A stretch of DNA of 64,000 nucleotides. Source: Candidatus Thalassospirochaeta sargassi (lineage in GTDB: Bacteria > Spirochaetota > Spirochaetia > UBA9216). Both the position numbers and the translations under genes were made by a program. The stretch covers positions 186,001 through 250,000 of the forward strand of contig JAQQAL010000011.1 in assembly GCA_028532855.1 (NCBI GenBank), written 5' to 3'. How positions within the stretch are numbered: position 1 is the first letter of the stretch; every line of letters starts with the position of its first letter. The notes beneath the pieces were generated by a model. It did no database searches. It was not told where the DNA came from and was given only the letters and a program-made list of their open reading frames with translations. This document shows, one piece after another, positions 51,973 to 60,432 of the stretch.

Positions 51973-52350
51973 TTGGACAGTAAACTGTCGGTGATCTTGT
52001 CCGACTCGGGCGCACTGATAGGAGATATCGAGTATGTACTTGGAGACCAGCGTGAATTCGTCAGCTCGGACTCGCTGAAATGGGTTCAGGACTTTCTCCG
52101 GTATCATGATGTTGATCTGTTTATCGCAGACATGGATATCAAAATAGACGAACAGACAGAGGTGCTGAATCGTCTCAGGGAACTTACGCCGGAGGAGACT
52201 TCATTACTCCTGCTGGTATCAGAGAGGAAGAAGCTTGAACTCGAGAAGGAATTCGGGGGTTTAGGCAAATTTGAGGTTTCTGCTGACTGGCTGATTAAGC
52301 CCTTCAGCAGGAACGCCCTGATTTCTTCAATTGATAATCTTTGCGAATGA
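51973..52350 (+). CDS. Receiver-like protein
   Basis: 125 residues from TTG 51973, one base after the sigma stop; AGGAGGG lies about eight bases upstream. It has the size of a stand-alone receiver: VILSDSGALIGDI, DLFIADMDIKIDEQTE, SLLLLVSERKK and WLIKPFSRNALI, where Asp and Lys-Pro occupy receiver-like positions. Phosphorylation is uncertain. Being fused to the sigma factor operon, it may control that factor or its target. Its name beyond that cannot be given. Confidence 0.65.
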   Translation: MDSKLSVILSDSGALIGDIEYVLGDQREFVSSDSLKWVQDFLRYHDVDLFIADMDIKIDEQTEVLNRLRELTPEETSLLLLVSERKKLELEKEFGGLGKFEVSADWLIKPFSRNALISSIDNLCE

Positions 52351-52391
52351 CGGTTCCGGGCTTGACCCGGAGCTCTTTTTTTGTTATTTTA

Positions 52392-52408
52392 TTGATAATG
52401 ATTATCAA
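52392..52408. promoter_or_regulatory. Fur box, perfect 7-1-7 dyad, upstream of fur
   Basis: TTGATAATGATTATCAA is a perfect inverted repeat around G52400. The inner TGATAAT-N-ATTATCA is the classic 7-1-7 core of Fur, PerR and Zur sites. It lies 31 bases before ATG 52439, so the gene is probably autoregulated by its own metal-bound product. Confidence 0.85.
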
Positions 52409-52438
52409 TATCAATCACAACATAGGGATAACTCCTCA

Positions 52439-52951
52439 ATGAGTAACTCAAGGCCCAGGCAGAGGATGAAACCCTGCTGTATGGAGCTTGAGGGCGGCAT
52501 TCGGAACCGCGGGCTTCGCATGACCCTGCCGAGGCAGTTGGTGGCACAGGTCCTTGAGAGCGCCGACGGCTATCTCAGCGCTGAGGATATTTATTCTATT
52601 ATTAGAGAGGAGTATCCTGCAATCGGTCTCGCAACTGTTTACCGGACGCTTGTCCTTCTCGATGAGATGGGTATTGTAAACAGGTATAATTTCGGAGAAG
52701 GCCGGGCAAGGTACATTGCCGCCGAAGATCAGACGGCCGAACATCATCACCAGCTTATATGTGAACGGTGTTACAAGGTTATAAAATACTCGGATTTCAG
52801 CGAAGATGAACGCGAGCTCTACAAAAAGGTTGAGTCAGTGCTTTCTGAAAAACACGGATTCGAGATTAAAAGACATATTGTGCAGTTTCACGGCATTTGC
52901 CCTGACTGCAGAAAGGAGAGCCAGAATGAAAGTAGCAATAGCGACGTTTGA
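52439..52951 (+). CDS. fur: Fur-family metalloregulator
   Basis: 170 residues from ATG 52439; an in-frame ATG at 52331 is rejected because it would put the Fur box inside the coding sequence. The N-terminal winged helix contains LTLPRQLVAQVLESADGYLSAEDIY-type wording and LATVYRTLVLLDEMG, the dimer domain has HHHQLIC with Cys108/Cys111, and Cys154/Cys157 complete the structural zinc site. Fur, PerR and Zur cannot be told apart with certainty. It overlaps the NifX-like gene by 26 bases, and an Mrp-type iron-sulphur carrier follows, so iron sensing is favoured. Confidence 0.92.
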   Translation: MSNSRPRQRMKPCCMELEGGIRNRGLRMTLPRQLVAQVLESADGYLSAEDIYSIIREEYPAIGLATVYRTLVLLDEMGIVNRYNFGEGRARYIAAEDQTAEHHHQLICERCYKVIKYSDFSEDERELYKKVESVLSEKHGFEIKRHIVQFHGICPDCRKESQNESSNSDV

Positions 52952-53261
52952 TGGAAAGGTTTCTGAACACTTCGGCAAATGTGAGGGTTTCACCTTCGCG
53001 AACATTGACGGCGGCGACGCTAAAGATGTTGAATATGCTGAGAATCCCGGTGGACATTGTGCGGTCCTGCCTGATTTTCTTGCATCAAGAAATGTAAAGA
53101 CAATGGTTGTAGGCGGTATCGGCACCGGGGCTATACAGAACCTTCAGAGTCGGGGTATATCTGTAATCGGATCAGTAAGCGGCACGGTTGAGGAAGTCCT
53201 GGAGGCTTTGAAAACAGATTCGCTGGAAGGCGGGGCTGTCGGTTGCGGTCACAATCATTAA
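52926..53261 (+). CDS. NifX/NifB-like dinitrogenase iron-molybdenum cofactor family protein
   Basis: 111 residues from ATG 52926 (AAGGAGAG upstream, inside the end of fur). It fits the Fe-Mo cofactor-binding fold: MKVAIATFDGKVSEHFGKCEGF, then HCAVLPDFLASRNVKTMVVGGIGTGAIQNLQSRGISV. Members bind metal clusters or small metal complexes and are common outside nitrogen fixers, often next to Mrp ATPases. A His/Cys-rich tail (GCGHNH) may bind metal. It is 12 bases upstream of the Mrp gene. Confidence 0.87.
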   Translation: MKVAIATFDGKVSEHFGKCEGFTFANIDGGDAKDVEYAENPGGHCAVLPDFLASRNVKTMVVGGIGTGAIQNLQSRGISVIGSVSGTVEEVLEALKTDSLEGGAVGCGHNH

Positions 53262-53273
53262 TCAGGTAGGAAT

Positions 53274-54092
53274 ATGAAAACAGATGAACAGATCGAGCAG
53301 GACAAACGTCTTGCCGAAAGAATGAAGCTTGTAAAACATAAAATTGTCGTTATGAGTGGAAAGGGCGGGGTCGGCAAATCAACCCTGTCTGTAAATATCG
53401 CCAGAGCGCTGGCGGAAAAGGGCTACAAGGTTGGTTTGATGGATACCGATATCCATGGACCGAATGTGGCAAAGATGCTCGGTATGGAAGATGAGCTGTT
53501 GTATCAGAATGATGACGGAATTGAAGCTCCTGTTGCAGGGGAGAACCTGAAGGTTGTCAGTCTTGCAATGGCCGGCAATGACGTCGATTCTCCCATAGTG
53601 TGGAGAGGCCCGCTTAAGATGGGTTTCATCAAACAGCTTCTGGCTGACGTCAACTGGGGTGAACTTGATTTTCTTGTCGTTGATTCACCTCCGGGAACAG
53701 GTGATGAACCTCTCTCGGTTTGTCAGCTTATTCCGGAGATTGACGGCAGCGTAATAGTGACTACCCCCCAGGACGTGGCTGTGCTTGATTCGAGAAAGAG
53801 CATAAACTTCTCCAAGCAGCTTAATGTGCCTGTTCTCGGTGTTGTTGAAAATATGAGCGGTTTTGTCTGTCCCGACTGCGGCGCGACTCATTATCTGTTC
53901 GGAAACGGTGGGGGCGAAAAGGCCGCTGCTGAACTGGAAGTTCCCTTCCTGGGCAGGGTTCCTATTGATCCGAAGATGATGGAAGCTCAGGACAAGGGTA
54001 TGGATGTTTTCAAGACACACCCAGAATCCGAAGCTGTGAAGGTTCTAGGCTCCATGGTTGATGCCATAGTTGAAAAAATTGACATTGCCTGA
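53274..54092 (+). CDS. mrp: Mrp/NBP35-family iron-sulphur carrier ATPase
   Basis: 272 residues. Walker A GKGGVGKST (about residues 28-36), VGLMDTDIHGPN, the conserved GPLKMGFIKQLL, LVVDSPPGTGDEP and the cluster-binding CPDC (about residues 200-203) identify the Mrp/ApbC group. It binds and transfers an Fe-S cluster with ATP and serves as an assembly carrier. It is the third gene after the Fur box, so Fur may control Fe-S assembly. A terminator follows. Confidence 0.94.
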   Translation: MKTDEQIEQDKRLAERMKLVKHKIVVMSGKGGVGKSTLSVNIARALAEKGYKVGLMDTDIHGPNVAKMLGMEDELLYQNDDGIEAPVAGENLKVVSLAMAGNDVDSPIVWRGPLKMGFIKQLLADVNWGELDFLVVDSPPGTGDEPLSVCQLIPEIDGSVIVTTPQDVAVLDSRKSINFSKQLNVPVLGVVENMSGFVCPDCGATHYLFGNGGGEKAAAELEVPFLGRVPIDPKMMEAQDKGMDVFKTHPESEAVKVLGSMVDAIVEKIDIA

Positions 54093-54108
54093 TCTTATGT
54101 TATAATTG

Positions 54109-54150
54109 AACCGGAGAAAGCGCTGATTTTTATCGCAATCTCCGGTTTTT
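54109..54150 (+). terminator. Rho-independent terminator after mrp
   Basis: AACCGGAGA (54109-54117) pairs perfectly with TCTCCGGTT (54139-54147), followed by a T-run. It ends the sigma/fur/mrp transcript or transcripts. Confidence 0.85.
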
Positions 54151-54182
54151 CTATGCCTACCCTTGCAAAATATGAAAGTTTA

Positions 54183-54200
54183 TGTATGAAAAATCATACA
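54183..54200. promoter_or_regulatory. Perfect 7-bp dyad TGTATGA-AAAA-TCATACA
   Basis: The inverted repeat lies in the 200-base AT-rich gap upstream of the polyprenol-kinase-like gene, about 150 bases before its ATG. It could be an operator. No matching regulator is identified. Confidence 0.45.
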
Positions 54201-54349
54201 AATTCCAATTTTATTTTTTTTAACGAGACTCCCATAAAATAAATCACTATCCTGTAAGGTTTTATTTACCGAAAAATAATAAAAAAAGTTGGCCGGAAAT
54301 TTGCTTAATATATGTACTGGGAAAATACTTATTAGGAGTTCTTCAGTTA

Positions 54350-54970
54350 ATGAGTGATAGCAGAACGATTGCAGCAAAACCTGGATTAGAGATTACATAC
54401 GGAGAAATCCGAACCGAATTATTCAGAAAATCAATACACATGATGGTCGCGCTTGTTCCAGCGGCGGCTTCAATTAATTTACTTGTGACCCTGCTTATGC
54501 TCGGCACGGCAATAATAGCGTACTCTGTTTGTGAAACATACAGAGTTAACGGTCGAACGGTTGCTGTTGTCTCGGGTATTACTGCTATGGCGGCACGGAA
54601 ACGGGATGAAGGCGGTTTTGTCTTCGGTCCAGTAACGCTTGCAGTCGGGTCAATGCTTGCTCTGATGCTTTACCCGTCCGCTGCAGCGGCCGTAGCAATC
54701 TACGCCCTGGCATTCGGCGACAGCGCTGCAAGCATAATAGGCAGGTTCTTCGGCAGATTGAACATGCCGGCCTTCGGCAGTAAAACCCTTGAGGGAACCC
54801 TTGCCTGTGCCGTAGCAGTTTTTCTCAGCACCTTTGCTGTTACATCCAATCCCTCTGCGGCCGTATCTGTAGCGGTTGCCGCCTCAATGATAGAACTTAT
54901 TCCTGTTAAGGATCTTGATAATCTTCTTATTCCGGTCGGTACCGGCATGGTTGCTCTTCTGTTTATATAG
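54350..54970 (+). CDS. Diacylglycerol/polyprenol (dolichol) kinase-like membrane protein
   Basis: 206 residues, about six membrane segments, with TAGGAG ribosome binding site. The family marks are the RKSIHM start of the first segment, ALAFGDSAASIIGR and GSKTLEGTLAC, then IPVKDLDNLLIPVG. These resemble the CTP-dependent dolichol/phytol kinase family. It probably phosphorylates a polyprenol or related lipid, which would feed undecaprenyl-type carriers used for the glycan and peptidoglycan. Substrate is inferred. Confidence 0.82.
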   Translation: MSDSRTIAAKPGLEITYGEIRTELFRKSIHMMVALVPAAASINLLVTLLMLGTAIIAYSVCETYRVNGRTVAVVSGITAMAARKRDEGGFVFGPVTLAVGSMLALMLYPSAAAAVAIYALAFGDSAASIIGRFFGRLNMPAFGSKTLEGTLACAVAVFLSTFAVTSNPSAAVSVAVAASMIELIPVKDLDNLLIPVGTGMVALLFI

Positions 54971-54993
54971 GGTTTGCTGGTTAAATCCCTGCG

Positions 54994-55752
54994 TTAATCC
55001 CAGAGATACAGTCTGTGAAGTCTCAGTCCGAATGATATCGTTCCGGCAAGCATAAGAACCATTCCGATAATTGGAAATATTCCGTTAAAGTAGAATATCA
55101 TCTCACGACCGCAGATTGCCGCAAAAAGGCTTATGGCAATAATTGAATAGTCTCCGCTCTCGTTTTTCATCGCTGCAATCAGGAAATTTAAAACCGCAAT
55201 AATATGCAGTATGGACAGAGATATTGTTATTTCATGGAATTTCCCAATCTCCCAGGTTCCGCCCGCGACATGAGATGTTACATCGACAGGCAGTACCAGC
55301 ACGAGTGCTGCGGGCAGAATAACTGTAAGAATCAGGGTAATTCGCATCCTGCCGTATTCAAGGCCGGTTGTGAATAAGCCGGCGCTGAAAAGAGCCAGTG
55401 CTCCAACAAAGCGGCCGTAGTAAACGAGCCTTGTTGCCGCCATCGCATAGGTAGTAAAAACAGGAAAGATCTCGGTGAGCAGATCGGAATACCGGAAAAT
55501 GTCGAACATAAATGAAAAAATATATATGTAAAAAAAGAAAATCTCTGATGAAGATGTGTTTCTGAATGAGAAGAAGATTATAATACATGCGACAGAAGTA
55601 AAAATGTTCATAATAATGAGTGGAAGCTGATCGATGATATAATCAAGACTTAAGCCTTCATGAAGCATTATCAGTCTGGCTGAAAAAAGCAGACCTATTA
55701 CTGCAACTGCTGCAAGCGATATCAGAAATGTATTTCTCAGACGTAAAGTCAT
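54994..55752 (-). CDS. Multi-span membrane protein of unknown function
   Basis: 252 residues from the ATG with first base 55752; longer in-frame starts would overlap the divergent gene at 55832. About seven hydrophobic segments are present, with many Phe and Tyr residues and few polar ones. I recognise no family. A TATAAT box on the minus strand (55759-55764) ends six bases before the ATG, with no Shine-Dalgarno. It is convergent with the polyprenol-kinase-like gene. Confidence 0.6.
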   Translation of the reverse strand: MTLRLRNTFLISLAAVAVIGLLFSARLIMLHEGLSLDYIIDQLPLIIMNIFTSVACIIIFFSFRNTSSSEIFFFYIYIFSFMFDIFRYSDLLTEIFPVFTTYAMAATRLVYYGRFVGALALFSAGLFTTGLEYGRMRITLILTVILPAALVLVLPVDVTSHVAGGTWEIGKFHEITISLSILHIIAVLNFLIAAMKNESGDYSIIAISLFAAICGREMIFYFNGIFPIIGMVLMLAGTISFGLRLHRLYLWD

Positions 55753-55831
55753 ACTATTATTATAAATATCAGTTGATATTTTTACTATAGAAATGTTGAA
55801 AAATGTTCGATAAACAAAATGGAGGCATGTA

Positions 55832-56521
55832 ATGAACAGAAAGACAATTCTTGTCCTAATTTTAATACTTTGCTCATTCTCTGTTTTTGCCGGAGATGTT
55901 GCCGAATATGTCAATCTCGGTTTTTCAGCTGATTCTGAATATTTCATGTTCGGACTTTATGGAATTGAATATAAAAGCTCAAAACCCTATGCGGAATTAT
56001 ATACGGTAAAGGTTGCCGAGAACCGCTTTGCTGCTGACGGACTATTCAGCAGGACTTATGATACTGACATACAGCCAGGCCAAGACGGCAGCGGAGCTCT
56101 GTATAATCTGATGAGTGAAAACCATGATGTAATAACCGGTTTTAATATAAACCATCTTGATAAGGGGCGAATTGTCTATCTGCTTATTAATGGAGCCGAA
56201 CCTAAAGATGTTCTTGAGTTCAGGGATTTTAAAAACAAGGGCAGTTACAAGGTTATTCTGGAGCAGGAGCGTTTCGGTACGGATAAAAACCCCAGCGCGT
56301 CATTTTATATTGACTTGACTGTAACCGACAATACTCTCACTAAGAGGACTTATAAAGTCGGTCTGCCTGATTACAAAAGAGAACATGTTCTGAAGTACCG
56401 GATTAAGCAGGTAATGTTTTCTCCGGATGAGGATTCTCTGGTTTTTGTAGTTGAAAAAGAGATCCTCGACGGTGCTGGGCCGAGTATCAGGTATATGGTG
56501 GAGACCGTAAATCTGAAATAA
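55832..56521 (+). CDS. Secreted protein, resembles the spirochaetal DUF2259 group
   Basis: 229 residues with a signal peptide (1-20, ending VFA) and a GGAGG ribosome binding site. The mature part repeatedly uses beta-strand wording with VNLGFSADSEYFMFGLYGIE at the start and FSPDEDSLVFVVEKE near the end. It reminds me of a family of predicted secreted proteins from spirochaetes (DUF2259), but the match is from memory. It is followed by another secreted-protein gene after 12 bases. Confidence 0.6.
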   Translation: MNRKTILVLILILCSFSVFAGDVAEYVNLGFSADSEYFMFGLYGIEYKSSKPYAELYTVKVAENRFAADGLFSRTYDTDIQPGQDGSGALYNLMSENHDVITGFNINHLDKGRIVYLLINGAEPKDVLEFRDFKNKGSYKVILEQERFGTDKNPSASFYIDLTVTDNTLTKRTYKVGLPDYKREHVLKYRIKQVMFSPDEDSLVFVVEKEILDGAGPSIRYMVETVNLK

Positions 56522-56533
56522 CGCAGGTTCGCA

Positions 56534-57733
56534 TTGAATAGAAAAACACTTACAATCCTTCTGCTTTTAACAATATTTTTCACAGCTGCAGCCGCGGCAC
56601 AGACTGAAGCCGCGGTTTTTTCCGAATGGGCGGCAAGCGCCCGATTAATAGTTTTTGACGCCGGGTATCCGGAATTAGTCGAGAGTGATCGTTTTTCGGG
56701 TTCAGGTCTTATAGACAATAGTCTTGCCGCTGCTATTGAGGCCTCTTCTGAAATGGATTTCAAACCGCAAACAAGGGCGTTGAGAACGGCAGGTTTTGCT
56801 CAGCTGCCGGATGGTATCCTTATCATCGTAAATTGCGGGTATCCGATCCTTCTTGATACGCAACATGATAATCAGACTGTTATTGTGCAGCCGGATGCAA
56901 ACACCGCGGAAGACTATCTGAAAAAATCCGCCGGAATGACGGTCGGAACCGTCTATGTAGAAGGCGGGACGGCAGGAATTCATCTGTATAAAGACAGGCT
57001 TTTTGTTTCAGATGACGATATGCAGGAATCTGGACGGTCAGACAACGATGTCAGGCCCGTTGTGATTGAGTGTACAGTCGGGCCGTCAGGGATGTTCAGT
57101 ATCGATATTCCTGAATACAGGTTTGCCGCTGAAAATCCCGGCTGGGAGGCTGTTGAGCTGATACACCGTGAAAATTACAGCCTGGTGGCATGGAAGTATT
57201 CAGATGATAAAAAATCCCGTTTCAGATATATAATTCATGACGAAAACGGCAATGCGATCGATGAGACGGATGAAAAACGTTTCAGGGATGAATATAATCT
57301 GAAACCTGCAGAACTCGGGCCCTTCGCACTGAGAGGTTTTGTTCAGGCTGCCCGTGAAGGAGCAGTTAAGGGCCTTCAGGACTATGGCGATCTTTACCTC
57401 CGGCAGTCGCTTGCATCAGAGTCCTCCGCCGGTACGGATGTTGATGTTTACTATTCAAAAGCCGGTTCCGCCGCGGCAGACAGGAACAGGGCCCCGGCGC
57501 AGCTTCAGGTTTGTTCAGATGGTGAGCTGTGGTACGTTCTTTCGGGGGAAAGCGTTTTCGTCTGCGGCCGGAATATCTCGAGGAATGAGCTGCCGTCGCT
57601 GCCGGATAACTTTCGCTATACTGATATCTGGGCGTCCGGCAGGACAATGCTTATCTGCTATGAGGAGCGGCGTTTCCCCTTTAACGGGCGCAGCGGCATG
57701 ATCCTTATCAAAATGCGTGATATACTGAATTGA
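56534..57733 (+). CDS. Secreted protein of unknown function
   Basis: 399 residues starting at TTG 56534, with CGCAGG upstream. A signal peptide (1-22, ending AAA) is followed by alternating beta segments (LPDGILIIVNCGYPILL, GTVYVEGGTAGIHLYKDRLFVSDDD) and a C-terminal region with GELWYVLSGESVFVCGRN, which hints at a beta-propeller. I do not recognise a family. It lies between two other secreted-protein genes on the same strand. Confidence 0.55.
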   Translation: MNRKTLTILLLLTIFFTAAAAAQTEAAVFSEWAASARLIVFDAGYPELVESDRFSGSGLIDNSLAAAIEASSEMDFKPQTRALRTAGFAQLPDGILIIVNCGYPILLDTQHDNQTVIVQPDANTAEDYLKKSAGMTVGTVYVEGGTAGIHLYKDRLFVSDDDMQESGRSDNDVRPVVIECTVGPSGMFSIDIPEYRFAAENPGWEAVELIHRENYSLVAWKYSDDKKSRFRYIIHDENGNAIDETDEKRFRDEYNLKPAELGPFALRGFVQAAREGAVKGLQDYGDLYLRQSLASESSAGTDVDVYYSKAGSAAADRNRAPAQLQVCSDGELWYVLSGESVFVCGRNISRNELPSLPDNFRYTDIWASGRTMLICYEERRFPFNGRSGMILIKMRDILN

Positions 57734-57760
57734 TAGACGCGCGGGGGATGGAGGTGCCAG

Positions 57761-58432
57761 TTGAGATTTAGAGTATTATTTTCATTTATCTTACTCGCGG
57801 CAATACCTTCTGCCGGGTTCTCCGCCGATTTTAATGCAGATCTCGAGGGTGTTGAGCTCATTGTCGGTAATGCGATAATCCTGAATGCGGAGGATGTTTC
57901 AGTAAGCGACGCGCCATCTCCGATTAAGGCGTTTTTCGGTGTCTCGGTTCCCATGACCTTCACAGACATATTTTATTTTGAGCCCGGGTTCAGGGTCTAC
58001 AGTACTTATGTAACACTGGAGACAGTCGACGGTGAATTCAAGGCTGTTCCTGCAGCAGTTGATACGGTAGACAGGATGTCTGTATTTAACTGTGAGATCC
58101 GGCCTGAGCTGGGGGCAATATTCCATCTGAATGAAAAAATATCCATGGGTATAACGGGTGCACCTGTTTTCACCCTGCGATTCCCGTTGACAGCCTATGA
58201 TGAGGCCGACAGTGATGATAAGGCCACAATAAGAGAATATTACTACAGCAATGCTCGATTCTTAGGGCTGTGGGCCGGAGGCTTCTTCTCATGGTCCTTC
58301 GGCGAGTCTACAACCCTGAGATTGAAGGCCGGCACAAACCTGCCTGTTTACCATCTCTGGGACGGCGATGATGCGGCTTTTTATGATCAGATGATTATAG
58401 AACCTGAAATTGGATTTGTTTTCAGGTTCTGA
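57761..58432 (+). CDS. Secreted, probable outer-membrane beta-barrel protein
   Basis: 223 residues from TTG 57761, with a very strong GGAGGTG five bases upstream, which makes the start convincing. A signal peptide (1-21) precedes a Phe- and Tyr-rich sequence that ends in GFVFRF, a typical outer-membrane insertion signal. Strand-like pieces include FYFEPGFRVYSTYVTLE and TTLRLKAGTNLPVYHL. It is the last of three secreted proteins and is convergent with gltP. Confidence 0.65.
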   Translation: MRFRVLFSFILLAAIPSAGFSADFNADLEGVELIVGNAIILNAEDVSVSDAPSPIKAFFGVSVPMTFTDIFYFEPGFRVYSTYVTLETVDGEFKAVPAAVDTVDRMSVFNCEIRPELGAIFHLNEKISMGITGAPVFTLRFPLTAYDEADSDDKATIREYYYSNARFLGLWAGGFFSWSFGESTTLRLKAGTNLPVYHLWDGDDAAFYDQMIIEPEIGFVFRF

Positions 58433-58445
58433 TAAAACTTATCTT

Positions 58446-59675
58446 CTATTTAAACTTTCCGAAGGGTATTTCCTCATGAAGTTCAGTATTCCTGGACACT
58501 ACCATTGAAATCAATGATGTTGTCAGGCTGTCCATCATCACACTTGCGCTGAAGAGAATAGGCAGAACCGGTTTGAGAATCAGATATCCCTCTTCGATAC
58601 CCCGGCCGTAGATTGAGCAGAGCAGTGAAACAGAAACAAAAACTCCTGTTCCGGGGAAGGGGCCAACGATGAAGGACGACAGGAAAGCAAAGGTTGAAAC
58701 CCAGATTACACCTGAGAGATTCAGTCCGAGGCTGGAATAGGATTTCAGTATTACAATAAAAGATATTCCTGTAATCATTGCCGTTCCGGCCTTACCGAAT
58801 ACAGCAAGCAGAGGAAGGCTCACTGAAGATGCCTCTGGTTTGCTGCCCATGTTCGCTGAGCTGTTTTTCATCTGCAGGCTGAGGCTGAACAGGCTGTCTC
58901 CCGATGCAAGGGCTGCCAGGGTTGGTGCGAGAGCTGCGTATATCCATTTATACGGATTGCGTCGACCGGTGACAAAGTACAGGATAATCGGGTAGATGAT
59001 GAAAACGAGTATCATAATATCTGCTAGAATTGCGAACAGCATCTGGCGGAAAACCTCAATCTCGGCTGTGGATATAATCTGCTCGGTTATAAACCATGCC
59101 ATTGGAAACATGAAGAATCCCATCAGTTCGATGATGAATGAATTAATATGTCTGAATACGCCAGCAAGCGATTCAAACAGCTGAACCGAGGGGCGGGTAA
59201 TCACCTTGTCGAAGTTCATGTTGAAACCGATTAGAACCGCCATCATAAAGAGCGGAAGTATCTGGTTTCCATCCTGAAAAATTACTGAAAAAAAGTTTTT
59301 CGGGAAAATTGTCTGAATGGTTTCATAGAAACCGGGCAGATCAATGTGTGAACTTTCCTGAATAAAGACAGGTATTCTCTCCGGAGAAAGCAGCAGCACC
59401 GATACAGTACCGAATACGGAAAGCAGAGCGCTGATAATTACCATATAAAGCACTGATCTGCCCAGAATGCCCCCAGCCTTTTTCTTTTGAATCAGGGTAT
59501 GGATTCCAGTTACAACCGAAAAGAATACAAGAGGAAATAGGATGTAACGTCCGATGTTGATGGCAACTGTAGACAGCTGCTCAATGATGAGTATGTTAGA
59601 CCATGCATCCGGAAGAAAAAACGCGGCAAGGATACCCGCTATTGTTCCAATAAGAAGCTTCAACCAAATTTTCAT
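58446..59675 (-). CDS. Dicarboxylate/amino acid:cation symporter (DAACS/SDF family)
   Basis: 409 residues from the ATG with first base 59675. It has eight hydrophobic segments and two hairpin regions as in GltP: the opening KIWLKLLIGTIAGILAA, GRYILFPLVFFSVVTGI, and the Ser-rich NSSANMGSKPEASSVSLPL that takes the place of the SSxTLP hairpin and precedes AVFGKAGTAMITGISF. It probably carries glutamate or a C4-dicarboxylate with Na+ or H+. The promoter is at 59682-59710. It is the last gene of a minus-strand set. Confidence 0.87.
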   Translation of the reverse strand: MKIWLKLLIGTIAGILAAFFLPDAWSNILIIEQLSTVAINIGRYILFPLVFFSVVTGIHTLIQKKKAGGILGRSVLYMVIISALLSVFGTVSVLLLSPERIPVFIQESSHIDLPGFYETIQTIFPKNFFSVIFQDGNQILPLFMMAVLIGFNMNFDKVITRPSVQLFESLAGVFRHINSFIIELMGFFMFPMAWFITEQIISTAEIEVFRQMLFAILADIMILVFIIYPIILYFVTGRRNPYKWIYAALAPTLAALASGDSLFSLSLQMKNSSANMGSKPEASSVSLPLLAVFGKAGTAMITGISFIVILKSYSSLGLNLSGVIWVSTFAFLSSFIVGPFPGTGVFVSVSLLCSIYGRGIEEGYLILKPVLPILFSASVMMDSLTTSLISMVVSRNTELHEEIPFGKFK

Positions 59676-59681
59676 AGGCCT

Positions 59682-59710
59682 ACAGTATCTCAAAAACAGG
59701 TAAAATTCAA
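59682..59710 (-). promoter_or_regulatory. Candidate promoter of the DAACS symporter gene
   Basis: On the minus strand TTGAAT (59705-59710), 17 bases, TACTGT (59682-59687), six bases, ATG. The -10 box is weak. There is no Shine-Dalgarno. Confidence 0.3.
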
Positions 59711-59720
59711 TGTTGAGCGT

Positions 59721-60389
59721 TTAATTTTTGCCAAAGTCGAAAAGGCTTTTTTTATCAGCGAACCGATGAATTCTGCCTGGAGAGTATTTTGAATCGCTTG
59801 AGTTTTTTATAAAGAAATCAATAAAATCATCTGGTCTGGATGTATCTGATTCAAAACAGTTGATCCTGAGAGGTTCATTCTGATAGAGAACCGACAAACT
59901 CTGAACCAGGTTTTTCAGGTAACTGTATACGGCTGATTCAAGCGGGGTCAAAACCGTCATGCCGTCGGAGTCAAGGATGAATGAAAGGTTCCCATTCTGC
60001 TGTTTAATGTATAGCTGGATAATTTCTTTAAGAAGGTATCCGTATCCCTTAATCCAGCGGTCAATCTGAAGATCGTATACGGCAGATGATGTTTCGTGAA
60101 AGGTTTTGTTATAATCGCCGGGTTGATATATAAGTATTGCGTTGTCTACTTTATTGTAGCTGTTTAAAGTTGAGAGCAGGGCGTTTCTGGCCGAAAGCGG
60201 AGAGCGCTTATTCCATACTATACTGTGATCTCGACTGTCCTGTTTTACGGGTTTATCGGAAACAGCGACAGCAGAATCGCCTGATGCGGCATCGGAAAGC
60301 AGGACTATTCTGTCTCCGTCGTTTTTAAGTTTTCTTTTCAGCAGGCTGCTGTATCTGGTTCCGTCTGTTAATAAGGTAATGCCGCTCAT
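59721..60389 (-). CDS. Cytoplasmic protein of unknown function
   Basis: 222 residues without signal or membrane segments. The N-terminal GITLLTDGTRYSSLLKRKLKNDGDRIVLLS and later LTPLESAVYSYLKNLVQSLSVLYQNE suggest an NAD-binding-like alpha/beta fold similar to a degenerate short-chain dehydrogenase, but the glycine motif and Tyr-x3-Lys are absent. No function is proposed. Promoter TTGACC-17-TAAACT is at 60399-60427, nine bases from the ATG. Confidence 0.6.
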   Translation of the reverse strand: MSGITLLTDGTRYSSLLKRKLKNDGDRIVLLSDAASGDSAVAVSDKPVKQDSRDHSIVWNKRSPLSARNALLSTLNSYNKVDNAILIYQPGDYNKTFHETSSAVYDLQIDRWIKGYGYLLKEIIQLYIKQQNGNLSFILDSDGMTVLTPLESAVYSYLKNLVQSLSVLYQNEPLRINCFESDTSRPDDFIDFFIKNSSDSKYSPGRIHRFADKKSLFDFGKN

Positions 60390-60398
60390 GTAAAACCA

Positions 60399-60427
60399 AG
60401 TTTACCTATAGCAAAGTCGGAGGTCAA
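60399..60427 (-). promoter_or_regulatory. Candidate promoter for the gene at 59721-60389
   Basis: On the minus strand TTGACC (60422-60427), 17 bases, TAAACT (60399-60404), nine bases, ATG. No Shine-Dalgarno. A leader of only two or three bases is predicted. Confidence 0.45.
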
Positions 60428-60432
60428 GGACT

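Noticed and set aside
52331-52438. Longer N terminus for Fur starting at 52331
   Set aside because: It would place the Fur box inside the coding region, and the added residues do not resemble Fur.
52806-52925. Longer N terminus for the NifX-like protein inside fur
   Set aside because: The family begins with MKVAIA at 52926, which has its own AAGGAG.
55753-55947. Extended start of the membrane protein read from 55947 on the minus strand
   Set aside because: It would overlap the start of the divergent secreted-protein gene by more than 100 bases, and the added residues are not hydrophobic or conserved in style.
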